From contig CAZSPL010000025.1 in assembly GCA_964608735.1 (NCBI GenBank), positions 1 to 26,534 of the forward strand: a stretch of 26,534 bases of DNA. Reading direction: 5' to 3'. Shown piece after piece: positions 8,393 through 15,042 of this stretch (position 1 is the first letter of the stretch; every line of letters begins with the position of its first letter). This DNA comes from CAZSPL01 sp964608735. Its GTDB lineage: Bacteria; JAJVIF01; JAPKYR01; CAZSPL01. The position numbers and the translations under genes are program-made. The notes under the pieces are model-generated. The model searched no databases and was not told the origin of the DNA. It saw nothing but the letters and a program-made list of their open reading frames with translations.

Positions 8393-9039
8393 CGGCGGCG
8401 GTAATCAAGCATGTCGACAAAGCGGGACTCATCGAATCGGTGGGGCTTCTGCAGGAAGCCCTCGACACGGCGGGAGTGGTTATTTTTCCCACCGAAACCG
8501 TATACGGCCTCGCCGCGCGGGCGGATATGATCGGGGCGGTGGATCGCATCTTCGACCTCAAGGAGCGTCCGAGAGCGAAACCGCTTCCCGTGATGATCCG
8601 CTCGATGGAAGCGGCATACTCGCTTGCCGAGGAGATAGATGAACGTTTCGTGCTTCTCGCGGAATGCTTCTGGCCCGGGCCGCTGACGATCGTCCTGCAT
8701 AAAAACACCGTGATCGACCCCATCGTCACAAGCGGACTTCGCACGGTAGCGCTCCGGGTGCCGAATCACGAAGTCGCGCTGCGGCTTTTGAATTATCTCC
8801 CGCTTCCCCTCGCCGTGACCAGCGCGAATATTTCCGACAACGAAGTCACATCCGATGAGGAACTCGTGGAGCAGTTCGGGGATAAGGTGGATGTCATTAT
8901 CCTCGGTGAAACCATGCGCTACCCCAGGCCGTCCACGGTGATCGACCTTACCACGCCGTTCGCCACGATATTGCGTGAAGGGGCCATCGAGCGCGAGCGG
9001 ATAACCGGCGTGCTCCACGGCCACTGCGAACTCAGGTAA
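8389..9039 (+). CDS. tsaC: L-threonylcarbamoyladenylate synthase (TsaC/Sua5/YrdC family)
   Basis: Makes threonylcarbamoyl-AMP from threonine, bicarbonate and ATP, the first step of the t6A37 modification of tRNAs reading ANN codons. The family signatures are seen: FPTETVYGLAARA near residue 33, KERPRAKPLPVMI in the nucleotide-binding region, FWPGPLTIVL, the TVALRVPNH strand, VTSANIS and RPSTVID. At 216 residues it has the single-domain TsaC/YrdC length and lacks the extra C-terminal domain of Sua5. The ATG at 8389 overlaps the preceding stop (ATGA) and is preceded by a purine-rich GAGGAGAGGGG site. Its place behind two membrane proteins and a Cys-rich protein is unusual; the other t6A genes (tsaB, tsaD, tsaE) are not in the window. 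Confidence 0.93.
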   Translation: MTAAVIKHVDKAGLIESVGLLQEALDTAGVVIFPTETVYGLAARADMIGAVDRIFDLKERPRAKPLPVMIRSMEAAYSLAEEIDERFVLLAECFWPGPLTIVLHKNTVIDPIVTSGLRTVALRVPNHEVALRLLNYLPLPLAVTSANISDNEVTSDEELVEQFGDKVDVIILGETMRYPRPSTVIDLTTPFATILREGAIERERITGVLHGHCELR

Positions 9040-9061
9040 AAACTCAGGTAACACTTCCCCG

Positions 9062-9089
9062 GGTAGCACGCACTTCAGTGCGTGATACC
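9062..9089. repeat. imperfect palindromic hairpin, copy 1 of a dispersed element
   Basis: GGTA (9062-9065), one mismatch, CACGCAC (9067-9073), loop TTCA, GTGCGTG (9078-9084), one mismatch, TACC (9086-9089): an 11-bp interrupted stem between tsaC and prs. It has no T-run, so it is not a standard terminator. A related hairpin with the same TTCA loop lies on the opposite strand at 23268-23285. Confidence 0.6.
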
Positions 9090-9105
9090 GGACCTGCTCC
9101 CATAC

Positions 9106-9134
9106 TTGCATCCTTCCCAAGAAATGTATATATT
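9106..9134 (+). promoter_or_regulatory. candidate promoter for prs-ndk
   Basis: TTGCAT (9106-9111) and TATATT (9129-9134) are separated by 17 bases; the -10 matches five of six consensus bases and the -35 three. The start site would be near 9141, about 30 bases before the preferred prs ATG. Confidence 0.45.
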
Positions 9135-9171
9135 GCCAGACCGTAGAAACAGAACGATGCTGGAGCCAGAA

Positions 9172-10113
9172 ATGCCAGATGGAATGAAAGTCTTCGCCGG
9201 TTCGGCAAGCGCGGATCTCGCGGTCGAAATCTGCTCTCATCTCGGATGCGAACTCGGCAAGAGCGAGACGAAGAAATTCGCCAACGACAACACGTTCGTA
9301 CACCTGTTCGAGAATGTGCGCGAAGTGGACTGTTTCGTCGTACAGACCTCCATCACCCCGGTCAACGATAACCTGATGGAAGCCATGATAATGGTCGATG
9401 CTCTCCGCCGCGCCAGCGCGAAGCGCATCACGCTGGTGATGCCCTACTACGCCTACGCCCGTTCCGACAAGAAGGACATGCCCCGCATCGCCATCACCGC
9501 CAGCCTCGTCGCGCGGCTTCTCGAAACCGCCGGCATAAGCAGGCTGGTATGTATGGACCTGCACGCCGAGCAGATACAGGGATTCTTCCACATCCCCGTC
9601 GACCAGCTTCTTGCCGCGCCGATTATCTGCAGCTACCTGAGGGATAAGAATCTCGAGGACCTCGTTATCGTAAGCCCCGATGCCGGCGGTGCGCGAAGGG
9701 CGAGGGAATATGCCGACAGGTTGAAATCAGACATCGCCATCGTGGATAAAGTTCGAGACAAGATCAAGGGGGATGTCATCGCGTGGAACATCATCGGCGA
9801 CGTCGGGGGCCGCCCATGCGTGCTCGTTGACGATGAGATCAACCGGGGCACGAGCATCATGAGAGCATACGAGGCCTGCAAGGAATTCGGCGCTACCGAG
9901 ATCTATGCCGCCGTGACTCACCCCGTCTTCAGTCCCGGCGCCGCCGCGAGACTCGCCGAATGCGGGTTCAAGGAATTGATAGTGACAAACACCGTGCCGA
10001 TATTCGGGGATTACGATAATAGCGTGATAAAAGTCCTGAGCGTGGCGGAACTTCTCGCCCAGGCCATAAACAATATTCACACCGGCTCGAGCGTATCGCA
10101 ACTGTTCAAGTAG
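9172..10113 (+). CDS. prs: ribose-phosphate pyrophosphokinase (PRPP synthetase)
   Basis: Converts ribose 5-phosphate and ATP to PRPP and AMP, feeding purine, pyrimidine, histidine, tryptophan and NAD synthesis. Family motifs: MKVFAGSAS near the N-terminus, PVNDNLMEAMIMVDALRRAS, YYAYARSDKK (93-101), DLHAEQIQGFF (129-139), SPDAGGARRAREYADRL, and the PRPP loop region VLVDDEINRGTS. I choose the ATG at 9172 because a GGAG site lies 6 bases upstream and the resulting 313 residues match the usual length; ATGs at 9157 and 9184 and upstream codons are alternatives. The loop is unusual: the common DDxIDTxGT pattern appears as DDEINRGTS, and the catalytic flexible loop reads DKVRDK rather than DKRR. The fold is clear; the altered loops leave some doubt over exact activity. 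ndk follows after 21 bases. Confidence 0.9.
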   Translation: MPDGMKVFAGSASADLAVEICSHLGCELGKSETKKFANDNTFVHLFENVREVDCFVVQTSITPVNDNLMEAMIMVDALRRASAKRITLVMPYYAYARSDKKDMPRIAITASLVARLLETAGISRLVCMDLHAEQIQGFFHIPVDQLLAAPIICSYLRDKNLEDLVIVSPDAGGARRAREYADRLKSDIAIVDKVRDKIKGDVIAWNIIGDVGGRPCVLVDDEINRGTSIMRAYEACKEFGATEIYAAVTHPVFSPGAAARLAECGFKELIVTNTVPIFGDYDNSVIKVLSVAELLAQAINNIHTGSSVSQLFK

Positions 10114-10134
10114 GTCATTCCGGGGAGCCATCAA

Positions 10135-10605
10135 ATGCCGACTGAAATCCAGCGCACACTCGTGCTTCTTAAACCCGACACCCTGCAGCGCGGCATCGCG
10201 GGGAAAATCATCTCCCGCTTCGAACGCGTCGGCCTCAATATCGTCGCCTGCCGTATGCTCCGGCTCGATGACGCCCTCGCCGCGAAGCATTACGCCGTCC
10301 ACAAGGGCAAGCCGTTCTATGCCAAGCTGACGAAATACATCACCTCAGGCCCCGTAATCGCGCTCGCCGTCGAGGGAAAGAACGCTATCGCGCTCGTACG
10401 CAAGCTCGTCGGCGCGACCGACGGCAACAAGGCCGAACCCGGCACCATAAGAGGCGACTTCGGGCGCGATTTCACTCTCAACCTCGTCCACGCGAGCGAT
10501 TCACCGGAATCCGCGGAATACGAGCTCGGGCTGTATTTCACGGAGAACGACTTCACCACCTGGTCGTTCGATATCGAAATGTGGATGAGCCATCCCGAAA
10601 ATTGA
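10135..10605 (+). CDS. ndk: nucleoside diphosphate kinase
   Basis: Transfers the gamma phosphate from ATP to nucleoside diphosphates through a phosphohistidine. The sequence shows the family start RTLVLLKPD, the PFY segment, the GPVIALAVEG strand, EPGTIRGDFG and the active-site motif NLVHASDSPESA with the catalytic His at residue 119. It is 156 residues, slightly longer than the usual 135-150, owing to a C-terminal extension rich in aromatics (WSFDIEMWMSHPEN). The ATG at 10135 is preceded by GGGGAG at good spacing. It follows prs by 21 bases and is likely co-transcribed with it, grouping two nucleotide-supply enzymes. Confidence 0.96.
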   Translation: MPTEIQRTLVLLKPDTLQRGIAGKIISRFERVGLNIVACRMLRLDDALAAKHYAVHKGKPFYAKLTKYITSGPVIALAVEGKNAIALVRKLVGATDGNKAEPGTIRGDFGRDFTLNLVHASDSPESAEYELGLYFTENDFTTWSFDIEMWMSHPEN

Positions 10606-10632
10606 TAGTAAAATGATGTGTGTAATATGAGA

Positions 10633-10659
10633 CCCGGACTTTGCGCCGGGGATTTTATT
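10633..10659 (+). terminator. weak terminator candidate after ndk
   Basis: CCCGG (10633-10637) and CCGGG (10646-10650) with an 8-base loop, followed after two bases by TTTTATT. The stem is only 5 bp, so efficiency is doubtful. It overlaps the -35 of the next promoter. Confidence 0.35.
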
Positions 10660-10669
10660 ATGATATAAT
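10641..10669 (+). promoter_or_regulatory. extended -10 promoter for metV-metF
   Basis: A perfect TATAAT (10664-10669) is preceded by TG one base away (TGATATAAT), the extended -10 form, with TTGCGC (10641-10646) at 17-base spacing as a partial -35. The start site would be near 10676, giving a leader of about 25 bases before the metV TTG. Confidence 0.65.
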
Positions 10670-10701
10670 CAACATATAGTGATATATGAGGGTCGCATAA
10701 T

Positions 10702-11352
10702 TTGATAGTAACGAAGAAAAAACCGTTCGAACGCATACGCGAATTCCTCCCCCACGACAAGAGGATCCTCGTGGCGGGATGTTCCATCTGCGCGGAGCAT
10801 TGCAAGACAGGCGACGCGAAAGCCGTCGAAGACATGGTGCGAAAGCTTCGCGTCGCGGGATTCGTCGTGGCCGGGTCGTTCGTCTTCGAGGGCCCATGCC
10901 AGCTCGCGGCGGTACGCAAGGGCTTCCGCGAAATCGGCGACCTGAAGTACGACATCATCCTCTCCCTTTCCTGCGGGACCGGCACGCAGATGCTCGGCGA
11001 ATTCGCGGAGGTGATGGCATACCCCGGGCTCGACACGGTTTTCGCCGGGAGCGTTCAGCACGGGCCGGAGATCACCGAATATTGCCGACTGTGCGGCAAC
11101 TGCGTGCTTGATACCACAGCCGGTATCTGCCCCCGCTACCGTTGCTCGAAATCGCTCGTGAACGGCCCATGCGGCGGCACGGTGGACGGCAAATGCGACA
11201 AGGACGGCGTCACCCCATGCGGATGGGCGCTCATTTATGAGCGAAGCAAGCAACTCGGTGTCGCGCTCGCCGTATTCTCCAAATACTCGCCGCCCAAGAC
11301 GTTCACCCATCATCCGCGACAGCAGACCGTGTCAAGGGACGAGGAGAAGTAG
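10702..11352 (+). CDS. metV: methylenetetrahydrofolate reductase C-terminal-type zinc/Fe-S subunit (MetV)
   Basis: Partner subunit of the two-component methylenetetrahydrofolate reductase found in acetogens and other anaerobes with the methyl branch of the Wood-Ljungdahl pathway; in that family MetV carries metal centres and passes electrons to the flavin of MetF. The 216-residue protein has cysteines at 27, 30, 34, 66 and 91 in the N-terminal part and a dense C-terminal set (128, 131, 134, 143, 148, 157, 165, 173), including YCRLCGNCV and NGPCGGTVDGKC, typical of the MTHFR_C domain. Translation probably starts at the TTG at 10702, the only suitable codon, with GAGGGT 8 bases upstream. metF begins on the base after its stop codon, indicating coupling. 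Confidence 0.88.
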   Translation: MIVTKKKPFERIREFLPHDKRILVAGCSICAEHCKTGDAKAVEDMVRKLRVAGFVVAGSFVFEGPCQLAAVRKGFREIGDLKYDIILSLSCGTGTQMLGEFAEVMAYPGLDTVFAGSVQHGPEITEYCRLCGNCVLDTTAGICPRYRCSKSLVNGPCGGTVDGKCDKDGVTPCGWALIYERSKQLGVALAVFSKYSPPKTFTHHPRQQTVSRDEEK

Positions 11353-12261
11353 ATGGGGTTCATCGATAAAATGCGCGAAGGCGGCTTCGGGGTAACCATC
11401 GAACTGAACCCGCCCCGAGGCATCGGCATGAAACGTTTCTGGGAAGAAGCCTCCGCGCTCCGCGGGCTCGGCGACGCATTCAATGTCACCGACTGCCAGC
11501 GTTCGAGCATGAAAACCGCCCCCACCGGAATCTGCCACCTGCTTGAAGAAGAAGGCATGGAGAGCGTCGTACAGGTCACGCTTCGCGACCGAAACCGCCT
11601 TGCCTTTCAATCGGAGCTGTTGTCGGCGTATCTTCTTGGCATACGCAATTTCCTCATCGTATCCGGCGACCACCCGCTATGCGGCAATCATCCCGACGCC
11701 GAGGGGGTGTTCGATATCGATTCGACGCAGGGGATCCATGTCGCGAGCATGCTCAGGCAGGGCACCGACATGGTCGGCAACAAGCTTAATAAATCGCCCA
11801 AGGGAATGAATCTCGGCGGCGCGCTGAATCCGTTCAGCCATCTCGCGGAACTGGAGCTCATCAAGGCGCGGAAGAAAGTGCACCAGGGCGCGATATTTTT
11901 CCAGACGCAGCCGGTCTATGATGTGCCAAGGTTCGCGGAATTCGTCGCGGGATTGAAGGACCTCGAATGCTATGTACTGGCGGGCATTCTCCCTCTCACA
12001 TCGAGCAAAACCGCCACGATAATGAAAACGAAAGTGCCGGGGATATACCTGCCGGACGATGTGTACCAGCGAATCATCAAGTCGTCCGATACCGTCGAGG
12101 TAGGCATCGCCCTCGCGCGCGAGACAATCGCCCAGTTGAAGGGAGTCGCAAGCGGCATCCACATGATGAGCATCGATTCGGTCGAGCATTTTCCGAGGAT
12201 ACTCGAGGGTACAAATTCGGGCCGAGATTCTTCGCGAAGTGATGCGCCCACCCCTATGTAA
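11353..12261 (+). CDS. metF: methylenetetrahydrofolate reductase flavoprotein (MetF)
   Basis: FAD-binding TIM-barrel enzyme that interconverts 5,10-methylene- and 5-methyl-tetrahydrofolate. Family features seen: the strand with the acidic catalytic residue (VTIELNPPRG, Glu17), VQVTLRDRNR corresponding to the HxxCRDRNR region, LIVSGDHP, the NLGGALNP segment, and FFQTQPVYDVPRF for the folate-side wall, then AGILPLTS and KVPGIYLPDDV. At 302 residues it has the length of the catalytic barrel alone. The ATG directly follows the metV stop. The tandem arrangement with metV favours a ferredoxin- or complex-linked enzyme rather than a stand-alone NADH-dependent MetF. No carbon monoxide dehydrogenase/acetyl-CoA synthase or methyltransferase gene is adjacent, so it may equally serve methionine synthesis. 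Confidence 0.93.
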   Translation: MGFIDKMREGGFGVTIELNPPRGIGMKRFWEEASALRGLGDAFNVTDCQRSSMKTAPTGICHLLEEEGMESVVQVTLRDRNRLAFQSELLSAYLLGIRNFLIVSGDHPLCGNHPDAEGVFDIDSTQGIHVASMLRQGTDMVGNKLNKSPKGMNLGGALNPFSHLAELELIKARKKVHQGAIFFQTQPVYDVPRFAEFVAGLKDLECYVLAGILPLTSSKTATIMKTKVPGIYLPDDVYQRIIKSSDTVEVGIALARETIAQLKGVASGIHMMSIDSVEHFPRILEGTNSGRDSSRSDAPTPM

Positions 12262-12318
12262 ATCAGGGATCATGCGATATATTATTATGCGGGGAGCGCT
12301 TAAAAAGGGAGGTCATTG

Positions 12319-12951
12319 ATGGAATTCGATGCACGGTCTATCAGGCCCGTCAACATGATTGTTGTCCGGCACGGGCAAACCAACGCCAACAAGGAAGGCT
12401 GGATCATGGCCCAGCGCCACGATCTTCCGCTGAATGAGAAGGGGCTTGCCGACGCCGAAACCGTGGCGGATATCCTCGCCGCGAGCGATGTCATGAAAGC
12501 CCCGGGGATATCGATATGGTCATCGCCGTTGAGGAGGGCGAAGCAAAGCGCCGACGCCTTCGCGAAGCGCGTCGATGTCGAGCGCGTCACCTGCCCCCAT
12601 TTCATCGAGCGCGATTTCGGCGAGCTGTCCGGGAAATCATGGGGGGAACTGGAAAAGATGCAGCCGGGCTTCAAACAGATAGATACTCTGCTTCGATATG
12701 ACTACAGCCCGTACAGCGGCGAGGATGCCGACACGGTGCGACGTCGCACCGAGAAAGGGCTCGAATGCGCGGTACGCCACTGCCGTCATACCGGGCGCAA
12801 CACCGTCGTGCTGTTCACGCATTTCGGCATCGTACAGATGATCTACAACATCGCCACCGGGAAATACCTCGAACCGAAGAACCTGCAGCACTTCGCGTTC
12901 CACCTCACGTTCGAGGAGGGCTGGTGGCCGCACGCCGATTTCCTGAGCTGA
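12319..12951 (+). CDS. histidine phosphatase superfamily protein (phosphoglycerate mutase-like)
   Basis: Enzyme of the branch-1 histidine phosphatase fold, which forms a phosphohistidine intermediate. The catalytic RHG motif is at residues 17-19 (VVRHGQTNAN), followed by SSPLRRAKQSA, the acid-bearing ERDFGELSGKSW and the second catalytic His in LFTHFGIV. The substrate cannot be read from sequence; cobalamin-pathway phosphatases (CobC type), sugar-phosphate phosphatases and broad phosphatases share this layout. The start is the ATG at 12319, with AAGGGAGG 6 bases upstream, rather than the in-frame TTG three bases earlier; this gives 210 residues. It lies 57 bases past metF, with a possible TATTAT -10 at 12283, and may also be read from the metVF promoter. 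Confidence 0.88.
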   Translation: MEFDARSIRPVNMIVVRHGQTNANKEGWIMAQRHDLPLNEKGLADAETVADILAASDVMKAPGISIWSSPLRRAKQSADAFAKRVDVERVTCPHFIERDFGELSGKSWGELEKMQPGFKQIDTLLRYDYSPYSGEDADTVRRRTEKGLECAVRHCRHTGRNTVVLFTHFGIVQMIYNIATGKYLEPKNLQHFAFHLTFEEGWWPHADFLS

Positions 12952-12981
12952 CAGGCACATCCCATCGCCCCGGCGAATTTC

Positions 12982-12990
12982 TGGTACAAT
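12982..12990 (+). promoter_or_regulatory. extended -10 promoter candidate for the DUF362 gene
   Basis: TG at 12982-12983, one base, then TACAAT (12985-12990): an extended -10 element without a recognisable -35. It lies 28 bases ahead of the ATG and is followed by a GGGAGGG ribosome-binding site. Confidence 0.45.
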
Positions 12991-13018
12991 AACCGAATTA
13001 TTTCGGGAGGGATTTGTC

Positions 13019-14179
13019 ATGGCTCGTATGGATCCGGCGAAGCTGTTCTATGCCGATGCAAGGTCATACTACTTCGATTCGCGACGCTCGGTACAGGGCA
13101 AGCTGCATGCAATCATTGAGAAACTGAAATTCTCGAAACACTTCAGCGAACGCGACCCCGTCGCGGTCAAGATGCATTTCGGCAATCCCGGGATCCATCG
13201 CACCATACCGCCGCTGTTCGTGCGGGATGTCGTCGACGCGCTGAAGGCCGCCGGGACAAGGCCGTTCGTCACCGATTCCGCGCGGCTCCCGGGAGATATG
13301 TATCTCGAACACGCATACAAGTGCGGCTATAATCCCATGTCGCTCGGATGCCCGGTCATCATCGCGGACGGGCTGTTCGGCGCCGATTCGGTCAAAGTGA
13401 AAGCCGGGAAATATCTCAAGCAGGTTTCCATCCCTTCGGCGATACATGACGCAAAGGGCATGGTGGTGCTCACCCACGCCACGGGGCATGTCGCCTACGG
13501 CTACGGCGGTGCGCTGAAGAATCTCGCGATGGGATGCGTGTCACAGAAATGCCGCGGCGAAAACTGGTCACAGGGCGACCGCGGAAGGATGCACACCCTC
13601 GGCGGAAGAACCATCAAGAAGCATCCCGATAAATGCATCCACTGCGGCGCGTGCGTTGAAATATGCCCGACCGAATCAATGCACTTCGCCGAGAAGGGGG
13701 TCGTTATCACGAGGGAAACATGCTTCAACTGCGCGCGATGCGCCCACGTGTGCAAGTATGGCGCGCTCACGGTGGATGAATACGGTGACGATTTCTACGA
13801 AGCCCTCGCCGAAGCCGCGAAGGCCGCGGTCGATACGTTCGATGACGGGAAGATCATCCACATCAGTTTCCTTTTGAATCTCCAGCCCGAATGCGACTGC
13901 ATGCCCATGGCGGACACATCTATCGTGCAGGACCTCGGCATCGTCGCGGGGTATGATTGCGTCGCCGTCGATACCGCCACCCTCGACATCGTCGGCTCCG
14001 CGGTGCCGCTTCCGGGAAGCCGCGCCGAAGGAATGCAGAACTCGCCGGAGAATGATGTCTTCTCGCAGGTCAACAACCGCACGCCGCGCGTCTATCTGAA
14101 ATACGGCGAAAAGATCGGCCTGGGAACCACTGAATATAAAATAACGAAGGTGGCGGGGCTGCCTAAACCTAAACATTAA
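13019..14179 (+). CDS. DUF362 domain protein with two [4Fe-4S] ferredoxin motifs
   Basis: A 386-residue iron-sulfur protein of the DUF362 family, whose members occur mainly in anaerobes and whose biochemical role is largely unassigned. The DUF362 part spans the N-terminal two thirds (VAVKMHFGNPG near 48, VLTHATGHVAYGYGGALKN near 150) and resumes after an inserted ferredoxin-like segment with two complete clusters of ligands: C206-C209-C212-C216 (CIHCGACVEICP) and C235-C238-C241-C245 (CFNCARCAHVCK). There is no signal peptide, so it is cytosolic. The ATG has a strong GGGAGGG site. Proximity to metVF suggests a role in low-potential electron transfer, but its own promoter argues against strict co-expression. 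Confidence 0.9.
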   Translation: MARMDPAKLFYADARSYYFDSRRSVQGKLHAIIEKLKFSKHFSERDPVAVKMHFGNPGIHRTIPPLFVRDVVDALKAAGTRPFVTDSARLPGDMYLEHAYKCGYNPMSLGCPVIIADGLFGADSVKVKAGKYLKQVSIPSAIHDAKGMVVLTHATGHVAYGYGGALKNLAMGCVSQKCRGENWSQGDRGRMHTLGGRTIKKHPDKCIHCGACVEICPTESMHFAEKGVVITRETCFNCARCAHVCKYGALTVDEYGDDFYEALAEAAKAAVDTFDDGKIIHISFLLNLQPECDCMPMADTSIVQDLGIVAGYDCVAVDTATLDIVGSAVPLPGSRAEGMQNSPENDVFSQVNNRTPRVYLKYGEKIGLGTTEYKITKVAGLPKPKH

Positions 14180-14247
14180 GCCCGGTTTTTGAATCCTACT
14201 TGTAAAGACAGTGTCGTAAAGGTAAAGCGCGATTTCTGGAAAATGAC

Positions 14248-15042
14248 ATGGAAAGTGCGATCCTGCTTGAAGATGTTCACAAATCATACGGCCGTGTCAA
14301 GGCCCTTGACGGCATAAACCTCGTTGTACCCAAAGGACGCTTCTACGGATTCCTCGGCCCCAACGGCGCCGGTAAATCAACCGCGATAAAGCTGATGATA
14401 GGCATCCTGCTCCCGGACAGGGGGCGGATCGTTATAAACGGCTACGACGCCCGCCGCGATATCATCAGGATAAAGGCATCGGTGGGATTCCTCCCTGAAC
14501 AGCTCAACCTTTACGAACGCCTCACCGGGCGCGAATACCTCAGTTTCATAGGGCATATGCACGGCTTGAATAATAAGGAAGTCAAGGAAAGGATGACCGA
14601 GCTGATAAATGTTGTCGACGTCGATGCCGACAAGTTGATGGAGAAATATTCGCTCGGCATGAAGAAAAAGATCGCCCTCGCCGCCGCGATGATACACCGC
14701 CCGAGGCTGCTTCTTCTCGACGAGCCGTTCACCGGCATCGATGTCATCTCCACGTACCGTATACGGGAAGTCCTCTCGCGCTCGACCCGCGAAGAAGGTG
14801 TGACGGTCTTCTTCTCGTCGCACGTGCTCGAAGTCGTCGAAAAGCTCTGCTCCGATGTTGCGATCATCCACGAGGGCAAGATAATCAAGCATGGCGATCT
14901 CAACAGCCTGAAGAAAGAAGCCGGTCGCGAGGGCACTACCCTCGAAGAGATTTTCCTGAGCCTCGTGCAGAAATCATCCCACGACGGGGTCGAGCCGTCG
15001 ATCCTCGAAGAAAACTCCGCACCTGCCTGCAAAGATGAATGA
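14248..15042 (+). CDS. ABC transporter ATP-binding protein
   Basis: ATPase subunit of an ABC exporter or ABC-2-type complex. Seen: Walker A GPNGAGKST (37-45), Q-loop Gln85 (GFLPEQLNLYE), signature YSLGMKK (134-140), which deviates from LSGGQ in a way common among ABC-2-type ATPases, Walker B LLLLDEP (154-160) and the switch His192 (FSSHVLEVVE). At 264 residues it contains a full nucleotide-binding domain plus a short Ser/Glu-rich tail. The ATG at 14248 has only a weak GGA upstream. A poor promoter match (TTGTAA, 17 bases, TAAAGC) lies in the 68-base gap behind the DUF362 gene. The permease gene overlaps its end by 8 bases. The substrate is unknown. Confidence 0.93.
   Translation: MESAILLEDVHKSYGRVKALDGINLVVPKGRFYGFLGPNGAGKSTAIKLMIGILLPDRGRIVINGYDARRDIIRIKASVGFLPEQLNLYERLTGREYLSFIGHMHGLNNKEVKERMTELINVVDVDADKLMEKYSLGMKKKIALAAAMIHRPRLLLLDEPFTGIDVISTYRIREVLSRSTREEGVTVFFSSHVLEVVEKLCSDVAIIHEGKIIKHGDLNSLKKEAGREGTTLEEIFLSLVQKSSHDGVEPSILEENSAPACKDE

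Noticed and set aside
8203..9591. Long open frame on the minus strand (over 460 codons)
   Set aside because: It runs antisense through tsaC, the intergenic region and prs, whose plus-strand products are unmistakable; the protein has no recognisable motif and many His/Arg/Gly typical of antisense reading.
14180..14247. Promoter ahead of the ABC ATPase gene
   Set aside because: TTGTAA and TAAAGC at 17 bases match only four and three consensus positions; mentioned with the gene but not listed.
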